64,000 nucleotides of DNA from Undibacterium cyanobacteriorum (GCF_031326225.1 NZ_CP133720.1:744001-808000); one strand, 5' to 3'; shown: positions 41,487-51,316, numbered from the stretch's first letter. Translations and numbers: made by a program. The notes: generated from the letters alone by a model not told the origin.

Positions 41487-43430
41487 ATGAATTCAATTCT
41501 AGAACCAAGTTTGTCATCGAACTCTTCCGATCCCAATCCCCATGATGGCCCGGAATCTGCAGTGACGGCAAACCATGTTGCGCCGAATAGCGAACGCAAG
41601 AGTATGATGCTAGCCCTGCTTGATAGCGAGATCCTTGGCGCTTGTAGTCGTCAAAGTTTGGCGCGTATTTTGCCGCTTCTGAGTGAACGCTATTGCTCGG
41701 AGGGCGAGCAGCTAGGGCGGTTGGGGGCGCAGGCCGACCATTTTTTTCTACTCATTCACGGTGAGCTTTGTTTACGTTCGGAGCAAGGGCAAGAACAGAC
41801 CATTCTTCAAGGGTGTTTTGGCGAAGAAGTGATCACTGGTTCGCATCATTATCGCGCTGATGCAAGCTGTGTCGCACCAAGTCATGTGCTGTGTTTTCCG
41901 CGTCAGGCAATCGAGATCTTGGTGGACGCCAATCCCGCTTTAAAAAATCGTTTAATCGCATCGATGATGTCGCGCTTCTCGGAACAAGCGGTGAGCAAAA
42001 CGACGGCCGAGGCCGGTTCGACCAAGGCTCCCTCTGGTAGTTGGATCGCAGCTTTGGGGTGGGGATTAACGATTCTTATTCCGCTGCTGATTCTTGAATT
42101 CGGCGCGCAGTGGAATCTTTCCAATAAGGCGATTATTTTTTCGGCGATATTCTCGTCGACCGTCGTCATGTGGGCCTTTTCTTTAGTGGACGATTACATC
42201 CCTAGCTTGTTCGCCTTGTTGGTGATCTTGGTGACAGGTTTGGTGCCTGCCGGGGTGATCTTGTCGGGCTTTTCATCTGATAGTTTTTTGATGGCGTTGA
42301 GTACCTTGGGGCTGGGCACCGTGGTGGTGACGTCTGGACTTGGTTATCGATTTATTTTGTGGATGTTAAGTCGCCTACCGAATTCGCAGCTGTGGCATAA
42401 CGTCGGTCTATTTTTTACTGGCAGTTTGATCACGCCTATCATTCCCACGGCAAATGGACGTATCGCTATCGTCGCGCCATTTTATTTAGACATGGTGGAG
42501 AGCCTGAAACTGAAGTCGGGCGGCGCTGCGGCGACTCGATTGGCGATTTCTTGCTTTGGCGGGATCAGTTTGTTTTCTGCGGTTTTTATCACCAGTAAGT
42601 CAGTGAACTTTGCTGTGTTTGGACTACTGTCGCCGCAAGGGCAGGATAAGTTTCAATGGCTGACATGGTGTTTGGCGGCGGCTGTTGCTGGCTTCACCTT
42701 GGTAGCATTGAATGGGGCCATGGCTTTTCTGATGTTTCGCAATCAGGAGCGTGCCCACTTGCCCAAAGAAATTGTGCAACAACAATTGGCATTGCTGGGT
42801 AAATTGCGACCACGTGAGTGGGCTGCCGTGGCGGGGATTGTGTTTATGGTGGTTGGGATTGTGACGAGTTCCATTCATAGGGTGCAGCCTCCCTGGCTTG
42901 GGTTCACCATGTTCTTCTGTCTGTTGTTGGGCGGTTCTTTGGACAAGAAGGAATTGAAAGAAAAAGTGGATTGGACTTTCTTGCTTTATATGAGCGGTAT
43001 CACAGGCATTGTCGCGACTTTCAACTACCTCGATTTGGACAAAGATTTAGGCGTGCATTTACAGATCCTGGGTGCCTACATGCGTGGCAATTTTGAGTTG
43101 TTCGTCTTACTTCTGTTTGTCTTGATCAATCTGATACGGATTGTGGTGCCGATTAATGCGGCGGTCGTGATCTTGGCGACGGTTCTCATGCCTTTGGCAG
43201 ATTTGAACGGAGTCAATGCTTGGGTGGTTGGTTTTATCGTTTTGATGTTTGCGGAAGTATGGTTTTTGCCGTTTCAATGTTCTTACTACTTACCCTTGCA
43301 GGAGTTAAATCGCAAGCATGCTTTGTACGATGAAAAACGCTTCTTGTGGTTTAACGCTGTATTGAATTTTGCGCGTTTGGGAGCTGTGTATGCGTCAATT
43401 CCGTATTGGAAAGCACTGGGGATTTTATGA
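41487..43430 (+). CDS. Cyclic nucleotide-binding-like domain fused to SLC13 family permease
   Basis: A 647-aa fusion. Residues about 40-170 form a CRP/cNMP-binding-like jelly roll: EGEQLGRLGAQADHFFLLIHGELCLRSE, then GCFGEEVITGSHHYRADASC, which keeps the Gly-Glu and Arg of the phosphate-binding cassette. After a short linker, 11-12 membrane helices begin near 190 and include SLC13-type segments (VLVTGLVPAGVILSGFSSDSFLMALSTLGLG, GSLITPIIPTANGR, VPINAAVVILATVLMP). SLC13/DASS proteins carry dicarboxylates, citrate or sulfate. The N-terminal domain suggests gating by cAMP or c-di-GMP. Its stop overlaps the next start (ATGA). Confidence 0.88.
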   Translation: MNSILEPSLSSNSSDPNPHDGPESAVTANHVAPNSERKSMMLALLDSEILGACSRQSLARILPLLSERYCSEGEQLGRLGAQADHFFLLIHGELCLRSEQGQEQTILQGCFGEEVITGSHHYRADASCVAPSHVLCFPRQAIEILVDANPALKNRLIASMMSRFSEQAVSKTTAEAGSTKAPSGSWIAALGWGLTILIPLLILEFGAQWNLSNKAIIFSAIFSSTVVMWAFSLVDDYIPSLFALLVILVTGLVPAGVILSGFSSDSFLMALSTLGLGTVVVTSGLGYRFILWMLSRLPNSQLWHNVGLFFTGSLITPIIPTANGRIAIVAPFYLDMVESLKLKSGGAAATRLAISCFGGISLFSAVFITSKSVNFAVFGLLSPQGQDKFQWLTWCLAAAVAGFTLVALNGAMAFLMFRNQERAHLPKEIVQQQLALLGKLRPREWAAVAGIVFMVVGIVTSSIHRVQPPWLGFTMFFCLLLGGSLDKKELKEKVDWTFLLYMSGITGIVATFNYLDLDKDLGVHLQILGAYMRGNFELFVLLLFVLINLIRIVVPINAAVVILATVLMPLADLNGVNAWVVGFIVLMFAEVWFLPFQCSYYLPLQELNRKHALYDEKRFLWFNAVLNFARLGAVYASIPYWKALGIL

Positions 43431-44464
43431 TGAAATGGCGCCTCGAAAAAGCGTTGATGTGGCTCTTCTTGTTAGTCACTTTAGTACTCATTGCATGGTA
43501 TAACCTCACGAAACCGAGCATCTTGGTTCTACATAGCTACGACAAAGATTATTCTTGGGTACGCGATATTAATATTGGGGTCAACCGTGTTTTGAAGAAT
43601 AAATATCTGTATCAAGTGCGCTGGTATTATATGGATACCAAGCGTCATCCAGATGAACGCTACAAGACGAGTGCCGGGATTTCGGCGCGCGATTTGATTG
43701 AACAAACTCGACCTGATGTGATTATTGCGATGGACGATGATGCGCAAAAATATGTCGCCAAGTATTTCTCAAATAATCCGAAAATCAAGATTGTCTTTGG
43801 TGGCGTGAATAAAGAAGCGGAAGATTACGGCTATGAAAAGGCGTCGAATGTGACGGGAATCTTAGAGCGCTTGCCATTAACCGCGATCAGCGAGACTTTG
43901 CAAAGTACACGTCATCTGCAACAGTTGAAACGTCCTGTGCAGATTGCTTACCTTGGTGATTCCTCGGAGACAGTGACTGGTGATGCCAATCAAATTCGTA
44001 AATTCGACTGGGCGCCGCACCAAATGAAAGAAGTGCGTCAAGTGAAAACTTGGGGCGAATGGCAGAGCAGTATTTTGGAATTAGGACAGCAAGTCGATGT
44101 GATTTTGTTGACCAATTATCGCGGTTTGCAACGTTCTGCGACGGATCCGTCCTTGGTGCCAGCGAAGGAAGTGGTGGCGTGGACGGAGAAAAATTCCTTA
44201 GTGCCCGTGGTTGGCGGGAATGGCTTCTACACTGAAGATGGCGGCATGATGGCAATCGGTACTTCACCGTTTGAGCAGGGCGAAATTGCCGCGCGTAGGG
44301 CTCTGCAAATTGTGATGAAAAAGGTCGACCCTAAAATGCTGCCAATCGTCGCTTCGCAAGAGTTTATCGTCACCATGAGCGGATCAAGAATGAAGCAACG
44401 GCAATTTCAATTGCCCAAAGTGTATGAGGCCGCAGCACATGCAGGTGATCAGTATTTCGAATAG
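43427..44464 (+). CDS. Membrane-anchored ABC-type substrate-binding-like protein
   Basis: A 345-aa protein with an uncleaved-looking N-terminal helix (about 10-27) and a periplasmic two-lobe domain of the ABC-substrate-binding/LuxP-like type: ILVLHSYDKDYSWVRDINIGVNRVL, RPDVIIAMDDDAQKYVAKYF, IVFGGVNKEAEDYGY and GMMAIGTSPFEQGEIAARRALQI. The HSYD start and the VFGGV strand are typical of COG2984-like sensors. No permease or ATPase gene is near, so it may act as a sensor or partner of the SLC13 fusion, whose gene it overlaps by 4 bp (translational coupling). Confidence 0.82.
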   Translation: MMKWRLEKALMWLFLLVTLVLIAWYNLTKPSILVLHSYDKDYSWVRDINIGVNRVLKNKYLYQVRWYYMDTKRHPDERYKTSAGISARDLIEQTRPDVIIAMDDDAQKYVAKYFSNNPKIKIVFGGVNKEAEDYGYEKASNVTGILERLPLTAISETLQSTRHLQQLKRPVQIAYLGDSSETVTGDANQIRKFDWAPHQMKEVRQVKTWGEWQSSILELGQQVDVILLTNYRGLQRSATDPSLVPAKEVVAWTEKNSLVPVVGGNGFYTEDGGMMAIGTSPFEQGEIAARRALQIVMKKVDPKMLPIVASQEFIVTMSGSRMKQRQFQLPKVYEAAAHAGDQYFE

Positions 44465-44478
44465 AGGTGACTTTCAAC

Positions 44479-45513
44479 ATGAAGATTACACGCCAACAAC
44501 TCGATCAAGCGATTGACCGCAATATTCTTTCAAACGATCAGGGTAACGCGCTTTGGCAGTTCCTCGCCGAGCACAGTAATGACACTGCCAGTTTCAAGGC
44601 CTCGCATATTCTGTACTATCTCGGTGGCATGCTGGCAATTGGCGCCATGAGCTTATTCATGACCTTAGGCTGGGCGCAGTTCGGTGGGTTTGGATTGATG
44701 ATGATCGCGCTGGTCTATGCTGGCATCTGCGTTAGCTTGCTTGAAACAGTGTTGAATCACCCGCAGTTCGCGATTCCTTCAGGGATAGTCGCTGCTTTGA
44801 TTGTGGTGCTCGCTCCGTTGGCGATATATGGCTTGCAATCGGCGCTTGGCTACATGGATGATCACGAAAACTATCGCGATTATCACGTGTTTATCGATTG
44901 GCGTTGGATCATCATGGAATTGGGTAGCTTGGTGGTCGGCATTGTTGTTCTGTGGCGTTATCGCCTCCCGTTTTCAGTGATGCCGATTGCCGTGACGCTC
45001 TGGTATATGAGCATGGATTTAACGCCATTCTTGTTCGGTGATGCTGATAATTCTTGGGAGTTACGCAAGTGGGTATCAGTGGTGTTTGGATTGCTGATGT
45101 TGATGGTGGCGCTCATCGTTGATTTGCGCGATAAACAAAGCAAAGACTATGCGTTCTGGATTTACTTGTTTGGTGTGTTGGCGTTCTGGGGCGGTCTCTC
45201 ATCGATGAACTCCGGTAGTGAATTGGGCAAGTTAATCTACTGCTTGATCAACCTCGGCATGATTGCACTCGGTGCGGTTTTGGCACGACGTGTCTTTGCT
45301 GTTTTTGGTGGCTTAGGCGTCGCGGGTTACGTGGGGCATCTTGCATATCAGGTGTTTAAAGACAGTTTGATGTTCCCGTTTGCGCTAACAGTGATCGGGT
45401 TTGCGGTGATTGGCTTAGGCCTAGTATGGCAACGCCGCGAAGCGGAGATCGCGAGCTGCTTGCGCACTTACTTACCAACGCGTTGGCGCGAGATGGTCGA
45501 GAGCCGATCCTAA
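44479..45513 (+). CDS. DUF2157-like polytopic membrane protein
   Basis: A 344-aa protein. The soluble start ITRQQLDQAIDRNILSNDQGNALWQFL (about 3-30) followed by about nine membrane helices is the layout of DUF2157 proteins. Their function is unknown. ATG 44479 follows AGAGGTG; the frame is open from 44467. It is 14 bp after the substrate-binding-like gene and therefore third in the SLC13 operon. Confidence 0.78.
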   Translation: MKITRQQLDQAIDRNILSNDQGNALWQFLAEHSNDTASFKASHILYYLGGMLAIGAMSLFMTLGWAQFGGFGLMMIALVYAGICVSLLETVLNHPQFAIPSGIVAALIVVLAPLAIYGLQSALGYMDDHENYRDYHVFIDWRWIIMELGSLVVGIVVLWRYRLPFSVMPIAVTLWYMSMDLTPFLFGDADNSWELRKWVSVVFGLLMLMVALIVDLRDKQSKDYAFWIYLFGVLAFWGGLSSMNSGSELGKLIYCLINLGMIALGAVLARRVFAVFGGLGVAGYVGHLAYQVFKDSLMFPFALTVIGFAVIGLGLVWQRREAEIASCLRTYLPTRWREMVESRS

Positions 45514-45589
45514 GCTTTAGGTTCACTATCGGTGCGCTGATGGTGTCAGCTGTTTCTGAAATTAAACGAGCTTTGCGTGAGTGTATTTT

Positions 45590-46351
45590 ATGAGTGCTAA
45601 TAACATTAATTGGTTCGACCAAGGCGGTGCAGCCTACGCCAACTTTCGACCGCAGTATCCCGATGCCTTGCTTGATTACCTTGCCAGCCTCGTCAAGCAT
45701 GATGGTTTGGTGTTGGATGTTGGCTGCGGTAGTGGGCAACTCAGCACGAAGTTGGCGGGGCGATTTTCAAACGTGATCGGCCTTGATCCCAGTGCAGATC
45801 AACTCGCGCATGCTTCAGTCCATCCGAACTTGCGTTACGTGTGTCAAGCAGCAGAAAGCTTGGAGTTTGCGCCACACAGCGTGGCCTTGATCACCGCAGC
45901 GCAAGCGGCGCATTGGTTTGATTTGCCTCGCTTTTATGCAGCGGTGCAACGGGTTGCGCAACCCGGTGCTGTCTTGGCGCTGATCAGTTATGGCGTCTTA
46001 CATTTTGACGAAACACTGCGAGATCTGAATGCACGTTTTTCTCAATTCTATCAATCCGAAATCGGCCCTTACTGGCCACCGGAGCGCTCCTTAGTCGATA
46101 GTGGTTATGCTGGTATCGATTTTCCATTTGACGAGATTCAAGCTCCTGCAATGGAGATCGCTTTGTCTTGGAGTCGCGCGCAGTTTTTGGGTTATCTGTC
46201 GACGTGGTCTGCGGTTCGAGTAGCACGCGAAAAAAATCAACTCGCCTTGTTGCAGGCCTTTAGCGATGATCTTTGTCACCTGTGGTCCGAGGCCGAACAG
46301 TGTCTCACCATCCGCTGGCCGATCGCTATGCGGGTCGGAATGGTTCGCTAG
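45590..46351 (+). CDS. Class I SAM-dependent methyltransferase
   Basis: A 253-aa enzyme. Motif I is VLDVGCGSGQLSTKL (about 43-57), motif II IGLDPSADQLAHA, and a motif-IV-like ITAAQAAHWFDLPRFY follows. This AAHWF arrangement is typical of the small-molecule methyltransferases related to trans-aconitate and juvenile-hormone-like types. The start at 45590 is used; GTG 45581 is in frame. It stands alone; substrate unknown. Confidence 0.87.
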   Translation: MSANNINWFDQGGAAYANFRPQYPDALLDYLASLVKHDGLVLDVGCGSGQLSTKLAGRFSNVIGLDPSADQLAHASVHPNLRYVCQAAESLEFAPHSVALITAAQAAHWFDLPRFYAAVQRVAQPGAVLALISYGVLHFDETLRDLNARFSQFYQSEIGPYWPPERSLVDSGYAGIDFPFDEIQAPAMEIALSWSRAQFLGYLSTWSAVRVAREKNQLALLQAFSDDLCHLWSEAEQCLTIRWPIAMRVGMVR

Positions 46352-46520
46352 AAATGATGCGTTGATGCGCTAGAGCTTGAGATCTGGACAAATATCGGTA
46401 CAAGCGGGGCGATTCGACTTTTGCGCTTGAGAATGCACCGCTCACACTACTTAGCTCGGTTCAGTAGATTGCTAAAATCAGGGGTTATTTGTGATGCCTT
46501 TTTGATGGCTTGTTCGCATC

Positions 46521-48119
46521 ATGTCTTATTCCCTCGTTTGGTTTAAACGCGATTTGCGCGTGCACGATCATGCGCCTTTGCTCGATGCGGCAAAGCGCGG
46601 AAGCATTCTCTGTCTGTATATTCTTGAGCCATCGCTATGGCGTCAGCCCGACTACGCGGTGCAGCACTACCAATTTCTACGCGAAAGCTTGCGGGATCTT
46701 GCTCTGCAACTACGCGCTTGCGGCGCGTCTTTGCAATTGGCGGTGGGGGACGCGACCGAGGTGCTCGGACAGTTGTTTAAAGCGGCGCCATTTGAAGCGA
46801 TTTTCTCACATGAAGAAACTGGTAACTTCCATACCTTTCAACGTGATTTGGAAGTCGCCAAGTGGTGTCAAGCGCATGGAGTGGCGTGGCACGAATATGC
46901 GCAGCATGCGGTGGTGCGACGTTTGGCTTCACGTGATGATTGGGACGCCGCGTGGTCGCGACATATGTGTGAGGCACTGCGCCCCGCACCAGCTGCCAAC
47001 AGTTTGCAAGCACGCAATCTTCCATGGCCGAATCCGCGCTGGCCGGAACCCAGTGAATTGGGGATTGCTGGGTTTGATACGCCACAGCGTCAGCAAGGTG
47101 GGCGAACAATTGGCTTGCAAGTGTTCGATGAGTTTCTGACCCAAAGAAGCCCGTGGTACCGTGGTGGCATTTCATCGCCACTCACAGCGGTCAGCGCCTG
47201 TTCGCGGCTATCGCCCTATCTCGCCTTGGGTTGCATCAGTATGCGTGAAGCGGTACAGGCGACGGAGGATAGCTTGCATATTTTATTGGCGAGCGACTCG
47301 GCGCGTGATCAATCCCATGCTAAAAGTCTGGCGGCATTTTTGAGTCGCTTGCATTGGCATTGCCATTTCATACAAAAGCTCGAATCCGAGCCGCGCATGG
47401 AAATGGAAAATTTGCACAGCGATTATGATGGCTTGCGAGAAAACGAATGGAACGCCCTGCACTTCCAAGTGTTGCAAGAAGGGCGTACCGGGTGGCCGAT
47501 GGTCGATGCTTGTGTGGCGATGTTGCGCGAGACAGGTTGGACTAATTTTCGTATGCGTGCCATGTTGGTGTCGGTCGCGACTTATGCGTTGTGGTTGCAT
47601 TGGCGTCCGGTTGGCATTTGGTTGGCGCGACAATTCCTTGATTACGAACCAGGTATCCATTGGCCGCAAATGCAAATGCAAGCCGGTACTACGGGCATCA
47701 ATACCACGCGAGTGTATAACCCCATCAAGCAAGCGCAAGATCACGACCCGCAAGGCCATTTTGTGAGGCGTTGGTTGCCGTATTTGCGGCGCGTGCCTGA
47801 TGCGTATTTATTGCGACCTTGGCTGATGCCGATGGAGGTGCAGGATCAGATTGGTGTGTGGGTGGGGCGTGAAATTCCTATGCCTGTGGTTGATCTTGAA
47901 GAGGCCACGCGAACCGCCAAGAATCGTGTGCATGGCTTACGTCGGCTCGATCATGTGAAGGCGGCGCAAGCAGCGATTGTCGAGAAGCACGGTTCACGCG
48001 TGTTCCGCGATGGACAGAAACGACGCAGATCGAAGCAATTGGATACTGTTGGGAAGAAGCGCAAGAGTGGGGCAGAAGCTGCGCTTCAGCATAGCTTGGA
48101 TTTTGACGAAGTGAGTTGA
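46521..48119 (+). CDS. Cryptochrome/deoxyribodipyrimidine photolyase family protein
   Basis: A 532-aa flavoprotein. The N-terminal Rossmann domain begins LVWFKRDLRVHDHAPL. The FAD-binding helical domain shows WYRGGISSPLTAVSACSRLSPYLALGCIS, GRTGWPMVDACVAMLRETGWTNFRMRAMLVSVATY and the PGIHWPQMQMQAGTTG stretch. The C-terminal half contains VRRWLPYLRRVPDAYLLRPWLMP, typical of the larger proteobacterial photolyase class, plus a basic Lys/Arg tail. It likely repairs UV pyrimidine dimers or senses blue light. A DASH-type gene follows 59 bp later on the same strand. Confidence 0.9.
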   Translation: MSYSLVWFKRDLRVHDHAPLLDAAKRGSILCLYILEPSLWRQPDYAVQHYQFLRESLRDLALQLRACGASLQLAVGDATEVLGQLFKAAPFEAIFSHEETGNFHTFQRDLEVAKWCQAHGVAWHEYAQHAVVRRLASRDDWDAAWSRHMCEALRPAPAANSLQARNLPWPNPRWPEPSELGIAGFDTPQRQQGGRTIGLQVFDEFLTQRSPWYRGGISSPLTAVSACSRLSPYLALGCISMREAVQATEDSLHILLASDSARDQSHAKSLAAFLSRLHWHCHFIQKLESEPRMEMENLHSDYDGLRENEWNALHFQVLQEGRTGWPMVDACVAMLRETGWTNFRMRAMLVSVATYALWLHWRPVGIWLARQFLDYEPGIHWPQMQMQAGTTGINTTRVYNPIKQAQDHDPQGHFVRRWLPYLRRVPDAYLLRPWLMPMEVQDQIGVWVGREIPMPVVDLEEATRTAKNRVHGLRRLDHVKAAQAAIVEKHGSRVFRDGQKRRRSKQLDTVGKKRKSGAEAALQHSLDFDEVS

Positions 48120-48178
48120 CGAAGTGCGCGAATTGAATTGAATTAAATTGAATGCTGTTTTAGTTTTGGAACTATGGA

Positions 48179-49543
48179 ATGACCATCGCTTTTCTATTTC
48201 GCAATGACTTTCGTTTGCATGATCAAACGGCATTGCAGGCCGCTATTACCGATGCTAATCAATCTGGTCAGGATCTTCTTTGTGTTGTTTGTCGACCTGA
48301 CTTCGCCGAAACCACACGATGGGGGTGGTTGCGTTGGAGCCCGCTTCGACAAGCGTGGTGGTGTCGCGCAGTGCAAGGCTTGGCGCAAGCATTGCAACAA
48401 CGCGGCCAACGGCTTTTGATCTGCGCTGCACCGGCTCCTGTGAGTCTCGCTCGATTGGCTCCGCAATTCAAGATCGACAGGCTGTATTGTGAGGAGATTT
48501 GTGCGCCCGAAGAGATGGATGATGTGCAGTGCTTGGAACAACTCGGCTTCACGGTAAAAACCGTGTGGCAGAGTAGCTTACTGGATCCTCACACTTTGCC
48601 GTGGGAAGCTGAGGACTTACCTGCCATCTTTACGGATTTCCGCAAACGAATTGAGCAGCAAGGCATCCGGCCACCGTCGCCCTTGGCGGTCATCGATCGG
48701 TTTCCCGGCTCTCCGGACTGCTCTCATCTGCCGCAGGATGAGGTGTTGTCTGTTGCAGATCTCAATGATCATGCAATGGGGATTAGCGCAGATCGCATTG
48801 AACAGTCGTCTTTTCCATTCGATCCACACGCAGAGGTCGAGGCCGCTTGGAGCGCAAGTGAGTATGCAGCGACACAGCACCTTCAACACTACCTCGAACG
48901 TCGCTTGCCTCACACCTATAAAAAAACGCGCAATCAATTGTCGGGTACGGAGTATTCGAGCAAATGGTCACCATGGCTTGCGAATGGGACATTATCGGCG
49001 CGTTTGGCTTTCCAGAAGCTGCAAGAGTTTGAAGCCCAGCATGGTGCGAATGACGGTAGTTATTGGTTGTGGTTTGAATTGTTGTGGCGCGACTATTTTC
49101 GTTGCTTGCATTTGCAATATCGTGCTCGCATCTCGCATTTGTATCGTGAGCGAGGTTTGCTTGGTGATGCCGAACCCCCGCAGTCAAGCAAGATTGGGAG
49201 CGCCGAGCGAGGCAGCTTACAGGCTTGGTGTCAGGGCACTACTGGCGTCGCCTTGGTCGATGCCGCCATGCGTGAGTTAGCTGCAACCGGTTATCTCAGT
49301 AATCGTTTGCGTCAAGTGGTTGCCAGCTATTTGATTTATGAACTGAATGGCGACTGGCGCGCTGGTGCTGCATGGTTTGAGTCGCAGTTACTTGATTACG
49401 ATGTGTATAGCAATCAAGGTAACTGGCTATACATCGCTGGCCATGGCACCGATCCGCGCGGTGGTCGTCGTTTTAACATTGAGAAGCAAGAACGCGAATA
49501 TGACGCGGATGGGACGTATCGTCAGATGTGGTTGGCTAAATAG
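48179..49543 (+). CDS. DASH family cryptochrome
   Basis: A 454-aa protein starting IAFLFRNDFRLHDQTAL. The DASH signature is clear: YKKTRNQLSGTEYSSKWSPWLANGTLSAR (about 240-268), WFELLWRDYFRCLHLQY, GTTGVALVDAAMRELAATGYLSNRLRQVVASYL, then NWLYIAGHGTDPRGGRRFNIEKQ. DASH proteins repair dimers in single-stranded DNA and may signal. It is paired with the larger paralogue just upstream, so the two are probably co-expressed. In the canonical WQW-type spots Trp residues are kept. Confidence 0.93.
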   Translation: MTIAFLFRNDFRLHDQTALQAAITDANQSGQDLLCVVCRPDFAETTRWGWLRWSPLRQAWWCRAVQGLAQALQQRGQRLLICAAPAPVSLARLAPQFKIDRLYCEEICAPEEMDDVQCLEQLGFTVKTVWQSSLLDPHTLPWEAEDLPAIFTDFRKRIEQQGIRPPSPLAVIDRFPGSPDCSHLPQDEVLSVADLNDHAMGISADRIEQSSFPFDPHAEVEAAWSASEYAATQHLQHYLERRLPHTYKKTRNQLSGTEYSSKWSPWLANGTLSARLAFQKLQEFEAQHGANDGSYWLWFELLWRDYFRCLHLQYRARISHLYRERGLLGDAEPPQSSKIGSAERGSLQAWCQGTTGVALVDAAMRELAATGYLSNRLRQVVASYLIYELNGDWRAGAAWFESQLLDYDVYSNQGNWLYIAGHGTDPRGGRRFNIEKQEREYDADGTYRQMWLAK

Positions 49544-49675
49544 CCATTGCGATCGCTATTCCCAGCGTTGATGACGTGGATCTTAAATGTGCGCAACATG
49601 CTTGCGCAGCTGAGCACCAAATATCAATCTACTGCAAATAATGAAATGCTATAGTGAGCTATTATCGTAGCGGGA

Positions 49676-50203
49676 ATGAACATGAAACAGGATGTGATTA
49701 TTCGATTTGCAGATGCGGCAGATGCTGAGGCGCTGAGTGAAATCGCTGAAGTAACTTTTAGAATCACTTTTGCAGAGAGTAATACTGCAGAGGATATGGA
49801 TACCTTTTGTCGCATGCATTACAGCACAGAGATCCAGCGATCCGAAATCTTAGACGAGCACACGACGACGGTTTTAGTTGAAGACAAAGATCAACTCTGC
49901 GCATTTGCGCAACTGCGATTTGGGTCTGCGCCAGATTGTGTGCAAGACCTTAATGCTGCGGAAATACAGCGATTCTATGTTCGACCAGAATGGCATGGGC
50001 GAGGAATCGCCCATCGTCTCATGGCGCACTGTTTTGAGATTTTGCGTGTGCGGCGTTATAGAACGGTGTTTTTAGGTGTATGGGAATTTAATCCACGCGC
50101 CATCACGTTTTACCAGAAGTATGGGTTTGCTGAAGTGGGCGAGCATGTATTTGTGGTCGGTGTGGACCGACAACGTGATTTGATTTTGGCTTGCCATTTG
50201 TAG
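49676..50203 (+). CDS. GNAT family N-acetyltransferase
   Basis: A 175-aa enzyme with the GNAT order: N-terminal IRFADAADAEALSEI, strand VLVEDKDQLCAFAQLRFG, the acetyl-CoA pyrophosphate loop after EIQRFYVRPEWHGRGIAHRL (the Q/RxxGxG/A pattern as RGIAHR) and VWEFNPRAITFYQKYGF at the end. Acceptor unknown; DUF-level relatives include phosphinothricin-type and peptide acetyltransferases. ATG 49676 or 49682. Flanked by a DASH gene and the LysR gene (convergent). Confidence 0.88.
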   Translation: MNMKQDVIIRFADAADAEALSEIAEVTFRITFAESNTAEDMDTFCRMHYSTEIQRSEILDEHTTTVLVEDKDQLCAFAQLRFGSAPDCVQDLNAAEIQRFYVRPEWHGRGIAHRLMAHCFEILRVRRYRTVFLGVWEFNPRAITFYQKYGFAEVGEHVFVVGVDRQRDLILACHL

Positions 50204-50233
50204 TGCTTGATCGGGCTTTTTCTTAGCAATGAC

Positions 50234-51139
50234 TTAGGACGTATTGAGGCGCTTATCTGCTCTCAGCGTCTCAACTGCAAGGTCCAAGAATGAACGAACC
50301 CGTTGCGGCACCCGGCGTCCTTCGCGGTGCAAGATATGGATCGGTAGGGGCGCTGGTTCGTAGTCTTGTAACACCATTTCGAGTTGCGCATCTTGTACTT
50401 GTTGAGCGATTTGATACGACATCAAACGCGTGATGCCGAAGCCATTGAGCGCGGCGCGGATCGCAGAATCATTGCTCGATGTAATCATGCGTGCAGTCAG
50501 ATGCACGCTACATGTTTCGCCTTGATCGATGAACTTCCATTCCTGACTTGGAGTAACGCTACTTGCAGAGATGATCGTATGGTGCGACAAGTCGCCTGGT
50601 GTCATCGGCTTACCGTGTTGAGCGAAATACTTTGGCGAGCCACAAATCACGCGACGCACTTTACCGACAGGAATCGCTTGCATACTGGAGTCTGGCAATT
50701 GGCCAATGCGAAACGCCAGATCCACGCCTTCATCGAGAAGATTCACTACACGGTCGAGAAACAAACATGAGGCACTGACCTCTGGATAGCGCGACAAATA
50801 TTCGGTGACAATCGGCGTGACATATTTGCCGCCAAACAGCACTGGTGCGGTGATACTGAGTCGTCCGCGTGGTGCTGTATGCATGCCCGTTACCGATTCA
50901 TCAGCCTCCAACATTTCGCCCAAGATGCGGCGGCAATCTTGAGCATATCGTTCACCAGCTTCGGTAACGCGCACCGTCCTTGTGGTTCGCGTGAGCAAAC
51001 GTAGACCTAATGCAGTTTCCAATTCATTGATGGCACGGGTGACGGCGGGTGGCGACATATCCAGTTTGCGGGCGGCGCCTGCAAATCCTTTTTGATCAAC
51101 CACGCTGACGAATACATTGATGAGGTGAAATTTGTCCAT
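50234..51139 (-). CDS. LysR family transcriptional regulator
   Basis: A 301-aa regulator: an N-terminal winged helix-turn-helix (FVSVVDQKGFAGAARKLDMSPPAVTRAINELETALGLRLLTRTTRTV, about 10-57) and an effector-binding domain (about 90-295, with RLSITAPVLFGGKYVTPIVTEYL). Divergent from the AhpD-like gene across 177 bp containing a T-N11-A palindrome next to its own start. The usual arrangement predicts that it represses itself and activates the divergent gene. Confidence 0.93.
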   Translation of the reverse strand: MDKFHLINVFVSVVDQKGFAGAARKLDMSPPAVTRAINELETALGLRLLTRTTRTVRVTEAGERYAQDCRRILGEMLEADESVTGMHTAPRGRLSITAPVLFGGKYVTPIVTEYLSRYPEVSASCLFLDRVVNLLDEGVDLAFRIGQLPDSSMQAIPVGKVRRVICGSPKYFAQHGKPMTPGDLSHHTIISASSVTPSQEWKFIDQGETCSVHLTARMITSSNDSAIRAALNGFGITRLMSYQIAQQVQDAQLEMVLQDYEPAPLPIHILHREGRRVPQRVRSFLDLAVETLRADKRLNTS

Positions 51140-51161
51140 ATTACCTTTGATTGTCCTTCAT

Positions 51162-51180
51162 TATTCCAGTTGGTGGAATA
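51162..51180. promoter_or_regulatory. Probable LysR-regulator operator (T-N11-A palindrome)
   Basis: TATTCCA-GTTGG-TGGAATA is a perfect 7-bp inverted repeat with a 5-bp spacer and includes the T-N11-A core (T51165 to A51177). It begins 23 bp before the regulator's ATG, a position suited to autoregulation, and about 137 bp before the AhpD-like ATG. Confidence 0.75.
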
Positions 51181-51316
51181 GTGAATTGGATTTTGTGATG
51201 ATTCTCATTGTACGACGGTTTCAATATAGTGCACACATTCGCTAACGATATGTGACTTTAAGAGGCGAATGGAACCGTGGCAATCATTAACAATTAACTT
51301 ATTTTATGGAGTCCTT

